From an uncultured Erythrobacter sp. (GTDB lineage Bacteria > Pseudomonadota > Alphaproteobacteria > Sphingomonadales > Sphingomonadaceae), in assembly GCA_937899785.1 (NCBI GenBank), contig CALCCG010000153.1:1-64000 (forward strand): 64,000 bases of DNA. Direction: 5' to 3'. The notes under the pieces are model-generated. The model searched no databases. It saw nothing but the letters and a program-made list of their open reading frames with translations, and was not told the DNA's origin. A program made the translations under genes and the position numbers. Position 1 is the first letter of the stretch. Each line of letters begins with the position of its first letter. Shown here one piece after another: positions 35,722 to 46,299 of this stretch.

Positions 35722-37176
35722 ATGACCCAGTTCACAGCGGACCGATTGCTCCTGTTCGGGGCAACGGGCGATCTCGCCCGGCGCAAGCTGCTCCCGTCGC
35801 TGTGCGCGCTCGACGCGGACGACCTGCTGCCGCACGACTTGCGGATCATTGCAACCGCGCGCAGCGAGCTTGATGATGCGTCCTACCGCGCGATGGCGCG
35901 CGCGGCCTTGGAGGAGCATCTGGCGCACGATCGCCGCACCACAATAGAGCGCTTTCTGGACCGGCTGACCTATCAGCCGCTGGACGCGACCACGCTTAAA
36001 GGCTTCACCGACCTCGCCGCTAAAGTGGGCACGCCAGCCAACGGATTGGCGATCTTTCTGTCCACCGCCCCCAGCCTCTTCGGGCCCACTATCGCGGGAT
36101 TGGAACACGCGGGGCTCACCGGGGAGAGAGCGCGGATCGGCCTTGAAAAGCCGCTGGGCAACGATCTGGCCTCCAGCTGCGCCATTAACGACGCGGTCGC
36201 CAGCGCCTTTCCCGAAGAGCGTATTTTTCGGATCGATCATTATCTTGGCAAAGAGACCGTCCAAAACCTGCTGGCGCTGCGCTTTGCCAATATCCTTTTC
36301 GAGCCGATCTGGAACTCAAACTACATCAGCCACGTCCAGATCACCGTCGCGGAGACCGTTGGCCTGGAAGGCCGCGTGGGCTTCTACGACGACGCGGGTG
36401 CCTTGCGCGACATGGTGCAAAACCACATGCTGCAATTGCTAAGCCTTGTGGCGATGGAACCGCCAACCAGCTTTGACGCAACCGCGGTGCGCGATGAAAA
36501 GGTCAAGGTTTTAAGAGCCCTGCGCCCCGCGCAGGCGAGCGAAACGGTAACCGGCCAGTACCGGGCGGGCGCGATCACCGGCGCGGCGGTGCCCGGCTAT
36601 GATGAAGAGCTGGGCAAGGAATCGGCCACCGAAACCTTCGTTGCGATCAAAGCCCATCTCGACAATTGGCGCTGGAAGGGTGTCCCGTTCTATCTGCGCA
36701 CGGGGAAGCGTCTGCCCGAACGCGTGACGGAAATTCTGGTGCAGTTCGCCGCTGTGCCGCACTCGATTTTCAACGCCAGACCCACCGCCCAGGCTCCGGC
36801 TATGCAGCCCAACCATCTCTTGATCGGAATCCAACCCGAAGAGAACATCACCCTGTCGCTGATGGCCAAGGTGCCGGGTCTGGATGAGGCGGGACTGGCC
36901 TTGCGCGAAGTGCCGCTGGCGATCGCTATGCCCGACGCGTTCTCCGAGACGCATCGGCGGATCGCATATGAGCGGCTCTTGCTTGACCTTGTTAAAGGCG
37001 ATCAGACGCTGTTCGTGCGCCGCGATGAGGTGGAAGCCCAATGGCATTGGATCGACGCCATCCGCGCGCAATGGGAGCAGCAGGCGCTCACTCCCAAAAG
37101 CTACACCGCGGGAAGCTGGGGCCCGAGCGCGGCGATTGCCCTTGCGGAACGCGACGGGGTAAGCTGGCATGAATAG
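35722..37176 (+). CDS. zwf: glucose-6-phosphate dehydrogenase
   Basis: Zwf oxidises glucose-6-phosphate to 6-phosphogluconolactone with NAD(P), feeding the Entner-Doudoroff pathway. It is 484 residues. The cofactor motif is [19 protein letters not shown] and the active-site signature is [19 protein letters not shown] (catalytic His in DHYLGKE). The stop region overlaps edd by eight bases, so the two are cotranscribed. Confidence 0.97.
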   Translation: MTQFTADRLLLFGATGDLARRKLLPSLCALDADDLLPHDLRIIATARSELDDASYRAMARAALEEHLAHDRRTTIERFLDRLTYQPLDATTLKGFTDLAAKVGTPANGLAIFLSTAPSLFGPTIAGLEHAGLTGERARIGLEKPLGNDLASSCAINDAVASAFPEERIFRIDHYLGKETVQNLLALRFANILFEPIWNSNYISHVQITVAETVGLEGRVGFYDDAGALRDMVQNHMLQLLSLVAMEPPTSFDATAVRDEKVKVLRALRPAQASETVTGQYRAGAITGAAVPGYDEELGKESATETFVAIKAHLDNWRWKGVPFYLRTGKRLPERVTEILVQFAAVPHSIFNARPTAQAPAMQPNHLLIGIQPEENITLSLMAKVPGLDEAGLALREVPLAIAMPDAFSETHRRIAYERLLLDLVKGDQTLFVRRDEVEAQWHWIDAIRAQWEQQALTPKSYTAGSWGPSAAIALAERDGVSWHE

Positions 37177-38977
37177 GCTCAACGATACGGTCCACCGCGT
37201 GACGCGGCGGATTGTCGAACGCTCGCGTCCGGGCCGCGGCGCCTATCTGGAGCTGATGGAGCGCGAGGCGGACCGCGCGCCAGAACACGCGGATGTCGCT
37301 TGCTCCAACCTCGCGCACGCTTTTGCCGGCGCGCAGCAGGATCAGGAGGCCATGAAGAACCGGCGCGGCCCTAATATCGGCATCGTCACGGCCTATAACG
37401 ACATGCTTTCCGCGCATCAGCCCTATGGCCGCTATCCCGATAGGCTCAAGATCTACGCGCGCGAAGTGGGCGCGACCGCGCAGGTCGCGGGCGGCGCGCC
37501 GGCTATGTGCGACGGCGTCACTCAGGGTGAAGATGGGATGGAATTGTCGCTGTTCAGCCGCGACACCATCGCAATGGCCACCAGCGTCGCGCTCAGCCAT
37601 CAAATGTATCAGGGCGTGGCCTGTCTCGGAATTTGCGACAAGATTGTGCCGGGCTTGCTGATCGGCGCGCTGCGATTTGGCCATTTGCCCGCTGTGTTTG
37701 TCCCCTCTGGCCCCATGCCCAGCGGCATCTCGAACAAGGAAAAGCAGGAGACGCGTCAGAAATACGCCGCCGGTGAAATCGACCGCGACGCTTTGCTTGA
37801 GAGCGAGCTTGGCAGCTACCATTCGCCGGGCACGTGCACGTTCTATGGCACCGCCAATTCCAACCAAATGCTGATGGAAATGATGGGCCTGCATATCCCC
37901 GGCGCAGCCTTTGTCACTCCGGGGAGCAAACTGCGGCAGGCGCTTGATCGCGCGGCGGTGCATCGTTTGGCGCAGCTTTCGGGCACGCGCGAGCGCGCTT
38001 TGGCCAGGGTGGTCGATGAAAAGGCGATCGTGAACGCGGTGGTCGGCCTGCTTGCAACCGGGGGCTCAACCAACCACGCGATCCATCTTCCCGCGATCGC
38101 GCGGGCCGCTGGCGTTGCAATCGACTGGGACGATATGGCTGAGCTGTCGGGCGTCGTCCCGCTGCTTGCGCGGGTCTATCCCAACGGATCGGGCGATGTG
38201 AACCAGTTCCACCGCGCGGGCGGAATGGGCTTTGTGATTGGCGAATTGCTCGACGCAGGCCTTGCGCACCCGGATATCGCAACCGTTTGGGAAAGCGGGT
38301 TCGCGGCTTACGCAGGCATGCCCGCGCTGGACGACGGGCAGAGCTTAGGCTGGGAAGAGACGGGCCCTTCGAAAGATGAAGCCATGCTGCGCTCCCTTGA
38401 TGGTCCGTTTCAGCCCGATGGCGGCATGCGCTTGCTGAAAGGCAATCTGGGGCGGGCCTGCTTTAAGTCTTCAGCGGTAGAGCGCGAACGCTGGTCGGTC
38501 GAAGCGCCCGCGCGCGTGTTCGACAATCAGAGCGATCTGATCGCCGCGTTCAAAGCGGACAGCCTCAACCGCGATTTCGTGGCGGTGGTGCGGTTTCAGG
38601 GCCCAAGCGCGAACGGCATGCCCGAACTGCACGCGCTTACCCCTTCGCTGGCCGTGCTCCAGGAACGCGGCCACAAGATCGCGCTGGTCACCGATGGCCG
38701 CATGTCCGGAGCGAGCGGCAAGGTGCCCGCCGCCATCCATTGCACGCCCGAAGCCAAGCGCGGCGGCGCCTTGGCGTTGCTGCGCGATGGCGACGTAATC
38801 AAAGTCTGCGCCAACACTGGCGAGCTTTCCACCAAGGCTGACCTTTCGCAGCGCCAGCCCGCCCCGACGCCGGAGCCCTCTTTGGGCGTGGGACGCGAGC
38901 TTTTTCGGATGATGCAATCCCATGTCGATGACGCGGAAAAGGGCGCCTCGGCCATGCTTGCAAGCGCCGGGTTATGA
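37169..38977 (+). CDS. edd: 6-phosphogluconate dehydratase
   Basis: Edd dehydrates 6-phosphogluconate to KDPG using an iron-sulfur cluster. It is 602 residues and of the IlvD/Edd family. Cysteines likely to bind the cluster lie in [12 protein letters not shown] and [36 protein letters not shown] is typical. [20 protein letters not shown] near the C-terminus distinguishes Edd/IlvD. It overlaps zwf and is followed five bases later by glk. Confidence 0.97.
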   Translation: MNRLNDTVHRVTRRIVERSRPGRGAYLELMEREADRAPEHADVACSNLAHAFAGAQQDQEAMKNRRGPNIGIVTAYNDMLSAHQPYGRYPDRLKIYAREVGATAQVAGGAPAMCDGVTQGEDGMELSLFSRDTIAMATSVALSHQMYQGVACLGICDKIVPGLLIGALRFGHLPAVFVPSGPMPSGISNKEKQETRQKYAAGEIDRDALLESELGSYHSPGTCTFYGTANSNQMLMEMMGLHIPGAAFVTPGSKLRQALDRAAVHRLAQLSGTRERALARVVDEKAIVNAVVGLLATGGSTNHAIHLPAIARAAGVAIDWDDMAELSGVVPLLARVYPNGSGDVNQFHRAGGMGFVIGELLDAGLAHPDIATVWESGFAAYAGMPALDDGQSLGWEETGPSKDEAMLRSLDGPFQPDGGMRLLKGNLGRACFKSSAVERERWSVEAPARVFDNQSDLIAAFKADSLNRDFVAVVRFQGPSANGMPELHALTPSLAVLQERGHKIALVTDGRMSGASGKVPAAIHCTPEAKRGGALALLRDGDVIKVCANTGELSTKADLSQRQPAPTPEPSLGVGRELFRMMQSHVDDAEKGASAMLASAGL

Positions 38978-38981
38978 CATC

Positions 38982-39962
38982 ATGACCGCCGCAAGTGAGC
39001 TGGTTTCGGTCGATCTGGGCGGCACCCATGCGCGGTTTGCGATCGCGACGTTGGAGGCAGGCGGCGCGGTGTCCATTGGCGCTGTAACAAAGCTGCGCGT
39101 GGCCGATTACCCGGATTTCCCCGCCGCTTGGAAAACGTATTGCGACCGCGCGGAGCGCGCCGTTCCCCGCAATGTGGCGATGGCGGTGGCCGCGCCGGTC
39201 ACCCAGGATGTCATCGACTTTCCCAACAACGCTTGGACGCTCCACCCAGCGGAGCTCAAAGACACTCTGGGATTTGAACGCCTTGGGATCGTAAACGATT
39301 TCGAAGCCGTCGCGCACGCCGTCGCTTGCGCGCCCGAAGGCGCGCTTGCGCCACTGGCGGGTCCGCCGGCCGCTTTGCCAGAAAGCGGGACGATCAGCGT
39401 GCTGGGCCCGGGCACAGGGCTCGGCGTCGCGCACGTCTTCCGCGATAGTACAGGCGGCTACCGCGTCCAGGCCACCGAAGGCAGCCATGGTTCCTTTGCC
39501 CCGGTTGACGCGGTGGAGGACGCCCTTCTCGCGCGGCTGCGCACCCGCTTCGGACGCGTCTCGAACGAACGCGTTGCCTCGGGTCCCGCGATCACGGACA
39601 TCTACGCGACCCTCGCTGTTGACAGCGGGCAGCCCGCCCCATTGACCGACGCGATCGACATCTGGGACGCCGGTCTTGCCCAAACAGACGGGCTCGCCGC
39701 ACAGGCGGTGGAGCGGTTTTGCATTATCCTTGGTTCGGTCGCAGGCGACATCGCGCTCGCTCAGGGCGCGAGCGGCGTGGTTATCGCGGGAGGCCTGGGC
39801 TATCGGATGCGCGAAACGCTTTTGCGTTCGGGCTTTGCCGCGCGTTTCGTCGCGAAGGGCCGCTACACCGGCTATATGGAGAGCCTCCCGGTCAAAATCA
39901 TCACGCAGGCCGAACCCGGCCTAATCGGCGCCGCCGCCGCGTTCGCTCAAGTGCGCGCGTAA
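38982..39962 (+). CDS. glk: glucokinase
   Basis: Glk phosphorylates glucose with ATP. The 326-residue protein belongs to the bacterial glucokinase (ROK-unrelated) family: VDLGGTHARFAIATLEAGG (phosphate-binding), NDFEAVAHAV with the catalytic Asp, VLGPGTGLGVA, EGSHGSFAPVD, and SGVVIAGGLGYRM. The start at 38982 is four bases after the edd stop. The order zwf-edd-glk matches the Zymomonas operon; the aldolase gene eda is not present here. Confidence 0.95.
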   Translation: MTAASELVSVDLGGTHARFAIATLEAGGAVSIGAVTKLRVADYPDFPAAWKTYCDRAERAVPRNVAMAVAAPVTQDVIDFPNNAWTLHPAELKDTLGFERLGIVNDFEAVAHAVACAPEGALAPLAGPPAALPESGTISVLGPGTGLGVAHVFRDSTGGYRVQATEGSHGSFAPVDAVEDALLARLRTRFGRVSNERVASGPAITDIYATLAVDSGQPAPLTDAIDIWDAGLAQTDGLAAQAVERFCIILGSVAGDIALAQGASGVVIAGGLGYRMRETLLRSGFAARFVAKGRYTGYMESLPVKIITQAEPGLIGAAAAFAQVRA

Positions 39963-40015
39963 CCGCGCAAATGGCGGATTGTGAAGTGTTTTGAGCGCAG
40001 GCGCGCGGCCTACAC

Positions 40016-41029
40016 TTAAAGCTCGGCTTTGACTGGCGGTTCGGCGCCGCGCGCCAGGCGCTCACCCTTCCACAATCGGTGCAACCGGTCGCCCAGAATA
40101 TCTCCCGGGCCCGTGGCAAAACGCGGGTGGCCAAAATAGGTCATAACCTCGTGCTGACGCTCCAGAGCGCGTCGATCCTGCGCCACAACGGGCGCCAGAA
40201 ACAGACGGATCGCCGCCTGCTTGAGCCAGCCAGGAGCGATCCCCTTTGGCGTTGAAAACCGCGCGAAGGGGGTGAAGGTGCCATCGGTCGCGGGGGTGAA
40301 GATCGCCGTGACGCACAAGGTCAGTTTGTCCTTGCCCTCCCAGCGCGCCTGCACCGTCGCGGGCGTGTAATAGCGCGAGACGCTGCACTCGCGATCGCGC
40401 TCGAGGAAACGCGACATAAGACCCATATCCGGCTGCGTCTGCTTGATAGTCATATCAATCCCATCGCCGTGGCTGGTAACGACAAGATCGACGGGCAGCC
40501 GCTTATCGCGTCGGCGAATAAAACCATCGTGCAGATGGTTGGTGTGAAAGGGATCCATCACATTTTCGATCGCGTCGAACGCGCGGCCACGCCATGTCCC
40601 TTGCTGCCACCAGAAATGGTCGAGTTCGGGATTGCCGAAGTCGGGGGGAAGCGGCGGCTGCTCGGGAGCGGCGTCGGACAGCGTTGCGTAGATCGCCCCG
40701 TGCCCTTCCCACACCCGCAGGCTTTGAGCGCGCAGCCGCGTATCTTGCGCGGTTTCGGCGAGGCAGCCGGGCACCGACTGGCATGCGCCGTCCGGGTCAA
40801 ACCGCCACCCGTGATAGGGGCATTCCAACGCGCCCTCGCGCACGCGGCCTTCGGACAGCGGATAGTTGCGGTGCGGGCACCGATCGATCAGCGCGCCCAA
40901 ACCCGCCTCGCTGCGGAACAGCGCAACCGGCGTGTTGCACAGCGCGATTTTCCGAACCGAACCGCGCTTAACATCGCGCGACAAGGCGACCATGTGCCAG
41001 GCTTCTTGCACCGCATCGGGAAAGCTCAT
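40016..41029 (-). CDS. Rieske non-haem iron oxygenase
   Basis: This 337-residue protein has an N-terminal Rieske [2Fe-2S] site (CPHRNYPLSEG and CPYHGWRF, around residues 50-75) and a C-terminal oxygenase domain with the mononuclear iron ligands in ENVMDPFHTNHLHDG (His/His; third ligand an Asp further on). It resembles aromatic or pheophorbide-type oxygenases but the substrate is unknown. The start at 41029 overlaps the ATP-grasp gene by four bases. It is the last gene of the six-gene operon and probably tailors its product. No ferredoxin or reductase is adjacent. Confidence 0.88.
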   Translation of the reverse strand: MSFPDAVQEAWHMVALSRDVKRGSVRKIALCNTPVALFRSEAGLGALIDRCPHRNYPLSEGRVREGALECPYHGWRFDPDGACQSVPGCLAETAQDTRLRAQSLRVWEGHGAIYATLSDAAPEQPPLPPDFGNPELDHFWWQQGTWRGRAFDAIENVMDPFHTNHLHDGFIRRRDKRLPVDLVVTSHGDGIDMTIKQTQPDMGLMSRFLERDRECSVSRYYTPATVQARWEGKDKLTLCVTAIFTPATDGTFTPFARFSTPKGIAPGWLKQAAIRLFLAPVVAQDRRALERQHEVMTYFGHPRFATGPGDILGDRLHRLWKGERLARGAEPPVKAEL

Positions 41030-42189
41030 CGCTCCAGCTCCTCGCCATTCCATTCGATATCGCGCGTGGTGGCCGCATTTGTCGAGACGCCATGCCAGAC
41101 ACCGCTGAGCATAAAGCGAGCCGCGTCAACCAGCGCGCCAGCAAGGGGCTGACGGTCCGATGGACGCGCGATCACATCGCGTCCCGCGCGCCATTGCTCG
41201 CGCCAAGCGGTCCACTGTCCGCCGAAAAGCGCCTGTGGCAGACCAAACACCAGCATGGCTGGCCCAAGGTGAAGCGAGCCGCTTGCCTTGGCGGGCATAG
41301 GGATCCCATCCCCGATCGCGCGAGCGAAGTCTCCGCCTCCGGTCAGGAAGTGCGCGCCGCTCGTTGCACGCGGATTGCATTCGAGCAGCCAGTGCGAGCC
41401 AGCTTCATCGCGCATGACATCGCAGGCAAACTGGCCGTGGATCCCCGCCTTGCTGGCCAGAGTCTGCGCGATCGCGCGCAACGCCTCGCTTTCCTCCTTA
41501 GGCGTTGGCTCAAACGCGTAGCCCGCCCCTCCTTTAAGGCGCCAGGGTGATCGGTAGGCCGCAAAGGCCACCAGTCGGCCATGATAGGCTGCGGCATGAA
41601 AGCACGCCTCGTCGCCCCTGATAAGACGCTGGGCGAGCCAAGGCGCCTCAGGGGTTGCCCGTATAGAGCGCAGCGCCTTCGCTTCAGGCCCGATCAACGC
41701 GCTCTCGCCAAAGCGGCTGAAGCGCGGTTTGAACACCCACTCGCTCGACGCGTCAGCCAACTCTGCTAGGTCGTCTTGTGTGTCGATGGGGCGGCTTTCA
41801 GGGGCGTTCAACCCCCAACCTTGCGCGGTTTGGGCGAAGGCAAACTTGTCGTGAAGCGATCGCAGCGTTGCCAGGTCGGGCGCGAACAGCCGATCGCCCA
41901 AAGCCTCTCGCAACGGCTGAGCGGCGAGCCAATAGACCTCTTCACAGGTCGGCACGATCCGGTCGATCTGGTGCGCATCCGCCAGCCGTTCAATCCACGC
42001 TGCGAAGTCAGAAGGCCGCTGCCTTGGCGCGGGATAGGCATGGTGCTGCGCGCGCAAAGCCGACCAGCGCGCCATACGCGAGGGCACGCTGTCGGCCAGG
42101 TGCACCTCCCAGCCCGCATCCGCAAAATCGCGCGCTGTATCAAGCGCGACCGCCGCGCGGGCGCCTGTGATAAGGACCCGCCTAGCCAT
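41026..42189 (-). CDS. ATP-grasp ligase-like protein
   Basis: This 387-residue protein starts MARRVLITGARAAVALDTAR, a Rossmann-like N-terminus, followed by LHDKFAFAQTAQGWGLNAPE and FKPRFSRFG, and ends its catalytic part with HWLLECNPRATSGAHFLTGG, the Mg/ATP-binding Glu/Asn/Arg set of ATP-grasp enzymes. Such enzymes join a carboxylate to an amine, thiol or other nucleophile through an acyl phosphate. The acceptor is unknown. It overlaps the adenylating-enzyme gene by eight bases. I use the ATG at 42189. Confidence 0.83.
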   Translation of the reverse strand: MARRVLITGARAAVALDTARDFADAGWEVHLADSVPSRMARWSALRAQHHAYPAPRQRPSDFAAWIERLADAHQIDRIVPTCEEVYWLAAQPLREALGDRLFAPDLATLRSLHDKFAFAQTAQGWGLNAPESRPIDTQDDLAELADASSEWVFKPRFSRFGESALIGPEAKALRSIRATPEAPWLAQRLIRGDEACFHAAAYHGRLVAFAAYRSPWRLKGGAGYAFEPTPKEESEALRAIAQTLASKAGIHGQFACDVMRDEAGSHWLLECNPRATSGAHFLTGGGDFARAIGDGIPMPAKASGSLHLGPAMLVFGLPQALFGGQWTAWREQWRAGRDVIARPSDRQPLAGALVDAARFMLSGVWHGVSTNAATTRDIEWNGEELER

Positions 42190-43420
42190 TGGTCCACACC
42201 ACTCTGCGGCGCTTTGGCCCAGCCCAGGACGATAGATCGCGGACAAGGTCTACGGGCCGATCCGCCAAGCCGCGCAAAGCCGCGACGGCTTGGTCGCCAA
42301 GCGCATTGGAGCAGTGCGGCGACACGCGCACGGTCACCTCTTCACGGGTCGCCAGCGCCTGCCAGTCCTGCTGCGCTCCCAAGATCGGATCGAGCGCGCG
42401 AACCACATCGGCGGGCGTCACCGCCCTATCGCCAAAGCGCCAGATGTCGTTCACCCGTCCCTGAGGCGGCCGGATACCCCGTCCGGCGTAGCCGCACGCG
42501 CAGGGGTGAGGATCAAGTTCGAGAAAGTCGTCCCCGCGCACCCGCACGATCGGCTGGGTCGTGCGGCGCAGATCAGTGATGATCGGTCGAAACCCCTGTG
42601 TGCCGGGCACCGGCTCAAGCTCGATCTCAAGCGCGTGATCGTTGAGGTGGAGATGGCCATGCTCGCACTCCGCACCCAGAAAGCCTTCGGTGGCCTGATA
42701 GATGGAGCGCGGGCGGATTCCGAAATGCGCGGCAAGGAAGCGCGTTTCCGCCGGACTGATCGGCTCGCTGCCACAGAACAGATGGCGCAGCGAAGGCATC
42801 GTCCCGCCCGCTCTGGCAAAGGCCAGCAAGCGGTGCGGCGGCGCGATCAGGATGGTCGGCGCAAAGTCCTGCAGGCGCTCCAGCGTTTCGGATGGCTGGG
42901 CCTCAAGCGGAAAATGGGCAAAGGCGAAGCGACCACCTTGCGTCTCTTCGTAAAGCGCGTTGCTCGCCCGGAGATGCAGCGCAAGGCGCTGACGGCTGAG
43001 CAGAGCGCGCGCTGGCAAGAGCCGGGCAAGGCTTTGGCCGATATAGTCGGCGCGCTCGGCGGGGCTCGCGGCGAACAGGCCCCGTGCGCCACCGCCACTC
43101 CCGCTCGACCAACCAGCGCTGATGGCGCTGTCGACCTGTGCCGTTTCCCCGTGCTCAGCCGTATCGGCCAACGCACACAGTTCGGCCTGCGACAGCTTGA
43201 CGCTGTTCCAGGCGCCGTAATCGCCGCGCATCTGCGCTGGATCCGTGATCGCAAACCGCGCCAAAGGTTGCCCCGCACACGCCGCAAGCGCGGGGGTTTT
43301 GGCCAGCGCGGCCTGCAGGCTGCGCCACAAGTGGCTCCGCCCTGCGGCCAATCCACGCGCGCTGCGGCCCATAGCGCGCCGCGTGCGCAGCCAGGATAGG
43401 AAAGTCAGACTACGTGTCAT
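42182..43420 (-). CDS. F390-synthetase-like adenylate-forming enzyme
   Basis: This 412-residue protein belongs to the acyl-CoA ligase / coenzyme F390 synthetase-related branch of the adenylating superfamily. The phosphate-binding loop is SAGWSSGSGGGARGLF, and IYQATEGFLGAECEHG supplies the aromatic/Glu adenylate motif. A compact C-terminal domain contains GRVNDIWRFGDRAVTPADVV. It probably activates an acid as acyl-AMP. It is shorter than full acyl-CoA ligases. It overlaps the metallo-hydrolase gene by eleven bases. Confidence 0.83.
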   Translation of the reverse strand: MTRSLTFLSWLRTRRAMGRSARGLAAGRSHLWRSLQAALAKTPALAACAGQPLARFAITDPAQMRGDYGAWNSVKLSQAELCALADTAEHGETAQVDSAISAGWSSGSGGGARGLFAASPAERADYIGQSLARLLPARALLSRQRLALHLRASNALYEETQGGRFAFAHFPLEAQPSETLERLQDFAPTILIAPPHRLLAFARAGGTMPSLRHLFCGSEPISPAETRFLAAHFGIRPRSIYQATEGFLGAECEHGHLHLNDHALEIELEPVPGTQGFRPIITDLRRTTQPIVRVRGDDFLELDPHPCACGYAGRGIRPPQGRVNDIWRFGDRAVTPADVVRALDPILGAQQDWQALATREEVTVRVSPHCSNALGDQAVAALRGLADRPVDLVRDLSSWAGPKRRRVVWTNG

Positions 43421-44258
43421 CGCATTGGCAAAGCGACTTGACGCTCGCTCGACAATGCGATGGCAAGATCGCCAGATCGCCGTTGTTGCTCGCCGCTTCG
43501 CTCAACAGATTGAGCGTCGATCGATACGCCTTGGTGTTGCCCAAAAGCGCTGTGGTGATGCGCGGGGGCGCTCGGCGCTCTGTTATCGAGCGGCCGGACC
43601 ACACCGCGTCAGCGGCCAACAGCACGGGCTGGTCCTCTTGCGTTACGAAAGCCAGACCCCAATGGCCCACGCAATGCCCCGGCAACTCGACCGCCAAGAG
43701 GCGGCCATCGCCCAGAATATCGCGACCCTCTTCGAACGGGGCGAACGCGCTAGACAAGGTCTGAGCCGGCGCATCTTCAAAAAAGCGCGCGTTCGCGTCG
43801 GCTCGCTTGGGCACCAGCGCGGAAATCAAGCCCTGGCGCACGCGCCCGAACCGCCCGGGCTTGCGCAGCTCTGTCAGCCCGGCGCGCGCACAATAGACCG
43901 GCTTATCCGCGAGATGCCGCATGCCCGCGACGTGATCGCCGTGGAAATGCGAGATGATCGTGCCGGAAATCGATGTTTCGTCGATGGCGTGGGCGGCAAG
44001 CCATGCCAGCCACTCCTGCCCTTCATCAATCGCGACCGGTGTGGTCCAGCGATAAAGCCGCTCCGGAAAGGGCTTGGTCGCCTCAAAAAAGGCGGGGTCA
44101 TAGCCTGTGTCGAACAGGAACACGCCGCGCGTCGGGTGCTCGATAACACCGACCAGCGCGGGAAAATCCACCGAACACAAGCTCCCCCCGGCCATCGTCA
44201 TGACCTCCGGATGCCGGCACGAGCCCCGTTCGAGCCATCGAAAACCAACGCGGGTCAT
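43410..44258 (-). CDS. metallo-beta-lactamase-fold hydrolase
   Basis: This 282-residue protein has the zinc motif SHFHGDHVAG (HxHxDH), preceded by FLFDTGYDPAFFEATKPF and followed by LPGHCVGHWGLAF (His) and LLAADAVWSGR (bridging Asp). It is a hydrolase, perhaps a thioesterase or lactonase, of unknown substrate. The start at 44258 overlaps the epimerase stop as ATGA, so it is translationally coupled in the six-gene operon. Confidence 0.86.
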   Translation of the reverse strand: MTRVGFRWLERGSCRHPEVMTMAGGSLCSVDFPALVGVIEHPTRGVFLFDTGYDPAFFEATKPFPERLYRWTTPVAIDEGQEWLAWLAAHAIDETSISGTIISHFHGDHVAGMRHLADKPVYCARAGLTELRKPGRFGRVRQGLISALVPKRADANARFFEDAPAQTLSSAFAPFEEGRDILGDGRLLAVELPGHCVGHWGLAFVTQEDQPVLLAADAVWSGRSITERRAPPRITTALLGNTKAYRSTLNLLSEAASNNGDLAILPSHCRASVKSLCQCDDT

Positions 44259-45265
44259 GGGTTTCCTCCTTGCCCAGCTAGGGTGCGGGCTTGCTCGCAC
44301 AAGGTCTGCAACGCATCATGGCGCGGCGAATAGCCTAGGTCGCTGTGCGCGCGGGTAAGGTCAAAGCTTTGCGAAAACCCAAGCGTCGCCAAACTGTAGC
44401 GGGTAAGCAGCGGTTCCGCCTTTGCGCCAGCCGCCTTTGCGACCCGCTCCATCGCCTCGGCAAGAACCCTGGCCAGGCCAAGCGGGAGCGGGACAAGCCG
44501 GGGCTCTTTGCCAAGCGCCTGCGCCACCGCGCGGGCAACCGCTCGCACTTCGACCGGCTGGCCGCCCGAAATGTTGATCGCGCGGCCCGAAAGCGTCTGC
44601 GCGCGCTCCTCCGCCTCGCAGATCGCCCAGGCCGCGTCGCGCAGATCCGTCAGCTCAATCAGCGCCCTTCCCCCGCCCGGCAGAGGCAAGCGTTGGCGGC
44701 TGGCCAGATCGGCCAGGCGAGGCAGGATCACCCGGTCACCGGGCCCCACCAAAGCGCGCGGCCGTATGGCGCAGCACGCCAGGATCTCATCGCTTTGAGC
44801 AAGCACCGCTTGCTCCGCATCGCGCTTGGTTTGCGCGTACCAGTTGAGCGGTTTGGGATTGGGCGGATCGTCTTCGGTAAGGTCCGGCTGATGGTGAAGG
44901 CGCGCATAGATCGACGGCGACGAGACGAACACAAAGCGGCGCATGCCGGCCTCTCGCGCCGCAGCAAGCAGAGCCTCGGTGGCCTCGACATTGGCTGAGA
45001 CAAACGCCGCGCGCGGCCCCCAGCTGGCGGACAGGGCTGCGGCGTGGATGACGCTGTCGCACCCTTGCACAAGCGCTTTGAGGTCGGCTTTGGGGTGCTC
45101 AAGATCGCACGGCGCAAACGACGCGCCCAAAGCGGTGAGCGCCTCACCAGCGGCGGTGGATCGCCCACTTGCGCGGACCCGGTGGCCGCGTTCCAGCGCC
45201 TCTTGCACCAGGGCCTTGCCGAGACCGCCCGTCGCGCCGGTCACGAGGATGGATCGCCCGCTCAC
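44255..45265 (-). CDS. NAD-dependent epimerase/3-beta-HSD-like reductase (OleD-like)
   Basis: This 336-residue extended SDR has the cofactor motif ILVTGATGGLGKALVQEAL, the catalytic Tyr/Lys in NWYAQTKRDAEQAVL, and FVFVSSPSIY before it. It resembles 3-beta-hydroxysteroid dehydrogenase and OleD, which reduces a beta-keto acid made by OleA. Given the ketoacyl synthase just upstream, it probably reduces a beta-keto product. The GTG at 45265 overlaps the synthase stop as GTGA. Confidence 0.85.
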   Translation of the reverse strand: MSGRSILVTGATGGLGKALVQEALERGHRVRASGRSTAAGEALTALGASFAPCDLEHPKADLKALVQGCDSVIHAAALSASWGPRAAFVSANVEATEALLAAAREAGMRRFVFVSSPSIYARLHHQPDLTEDDPPNPKPLNWYAQTKRDAEQAVLAQSDEILACCAIRPRALVGPGDRVILPRLADLASRQRLPLPGGGRALIELTDLRDAAWAICEAEERAQTLSGRAINISGGQPVEVRAVARAVAQALGKEPRLVPLPLGLARVLAEAMERVAKAAGAKAEPLLTRYSLATLGFSQSFDLTRAHSDLGYSPRHDALQTLCEQARTLAGQGGNP

Positions 45266-46257
45266 AGCTTGATCACCATGGCGGTGGCGCTGATGCCCGC
45301 CGCCGTTCCGAGCAGAAGAACGGTGTCGCCTGGCCTCGCGCGTCCGCTTTCGAGCGCCTGCACCAAAGTGCAAGGGATCGAGGCCGCGATCTGGTTTCCA
45401 TTTGTGGCGAAAACGTCGACCACACGCTCACTCGCGGGTTCGAACAGCCGTTTCACATGCTCAACGCCGGGCGCGCTGGCCTGGTGGCAGATGACGCAAT
45501 CAATATCGTCCGCGCTGATCTCAGCGTCCTCAAGCGCGCGTTCGATGACACCGGGCAGCGCTTTGGCCGCCGCCTTGAAAATGCCGAACGCGTCCATCTC
45601 GAAGAAAGACCCCGCGACAAGCGCGTCATAGCCTTCGGTGACGCGCAGACGGGTGCCGCCCGCGCGCAATTGCGCCAGCGCGTTGTGTTCGCCATGGGTG
45701 ACGCTGGCCTGTGCCATCACGCCTTTGCTCGGGTCCTCGCTCGCCTCGATCGCGAAAGCTGCGGCGCCGTCGCCAAAAATGGATCGGATCTTGGGTTGTT
45801 CGGGATCAAGCCCGGCCGAGGCAATATCGCTCGCAAAGACCAGCGCCCGCCTCCACCGGCCTGCGGCCATCCCCATGGCGGCGACATCCAGCGCCGCGAG
45901 AAAGGAAAGGCAGGTCTGGTTGACGTCAAAACACACAGCGCCACTTGCGCTGAGGGCCAGACGATCCTGCACAAGCACTGCGGTTGAGGGGATCGGCTGT
46001 TCCATCACGCCGCATCCCCCGATGATGACATCGGGAGGCGTCTCATCCCAGCCCGCGCGCTCAAGCGCCACACGCGCCGCTGCGGCGGCCATCATTGATG
46101 TGGTTTCCTGCGGGTTGGCCACCGCGCGCGAAGCGATGCCAAACTGGCTGAACGTCCAGCCCTTTTCGTGGCCAAAGCGCGCGTCCATTTCGCATGACGG
46201 CAGAATGGTCTGCGGTCGATACAAGCCCCAGCCTGCGAGGGTGAAATTGCTAATCAC
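45262..46257 (-). CDS. beta-ketoacyl-ACP synthase III family (FabH/OleA-like)
   Basis: This 331-residue thiolase-fold enzyme condenses an acyl starter with a second acyl unit. The triad is Cys116 in FDVNQTCLSF, His258 in CVICHQAS, and Asn288 in TNGNQIAAS. SIFGDGAAAFAIEAS is also typical. It could be FabH-like (malonyl-ACP) or OleA-like (two acyl-CoAs). It leads the six-gene operon and lies 101 bases from the divergent TetR gene. Pathway function is not known. Confidence 0.88.
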   Translation of the reverse strand: MISNFTLAGWGLYRPQTILPSCEMDARFGHEKGWTFSQFGIASRAVANPQETTSMMAAAAARVALERAGWDETPPDVIIGGCGVMEQPIPSTAVLVQDRLALSASGAVCFDVNQTCLSFLAALDVAAMGMAAGRWRRALVFASDIASAGLDPEQPKIRSIFGDGAAAFAIEASEDPSKGVMAQASVTHGEHNALAQLRAGGTRLRVTEGYDALVAGSFFEMDAFGIFKAAAKALPGVIERALEDAEISADDIDCVICHQASAPGVEHVKRLFEPASERVVDVFATNGNQIAASIPCTLVQALESGRARPGDTVLLLGTAAGISATAMVIKL

Positions 46258-46299
46258 AAGGACCTCCTTGCCCGATTCGTCTAAGGAATGCCACTAAAC

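Noticed and set aside
42290-43399. 369-codon plus-strand frame over the adenylating-enzyme gene
   Set aside because: Basic, low-complexity product without family features; the minus strand has the intact adenylation motifs.
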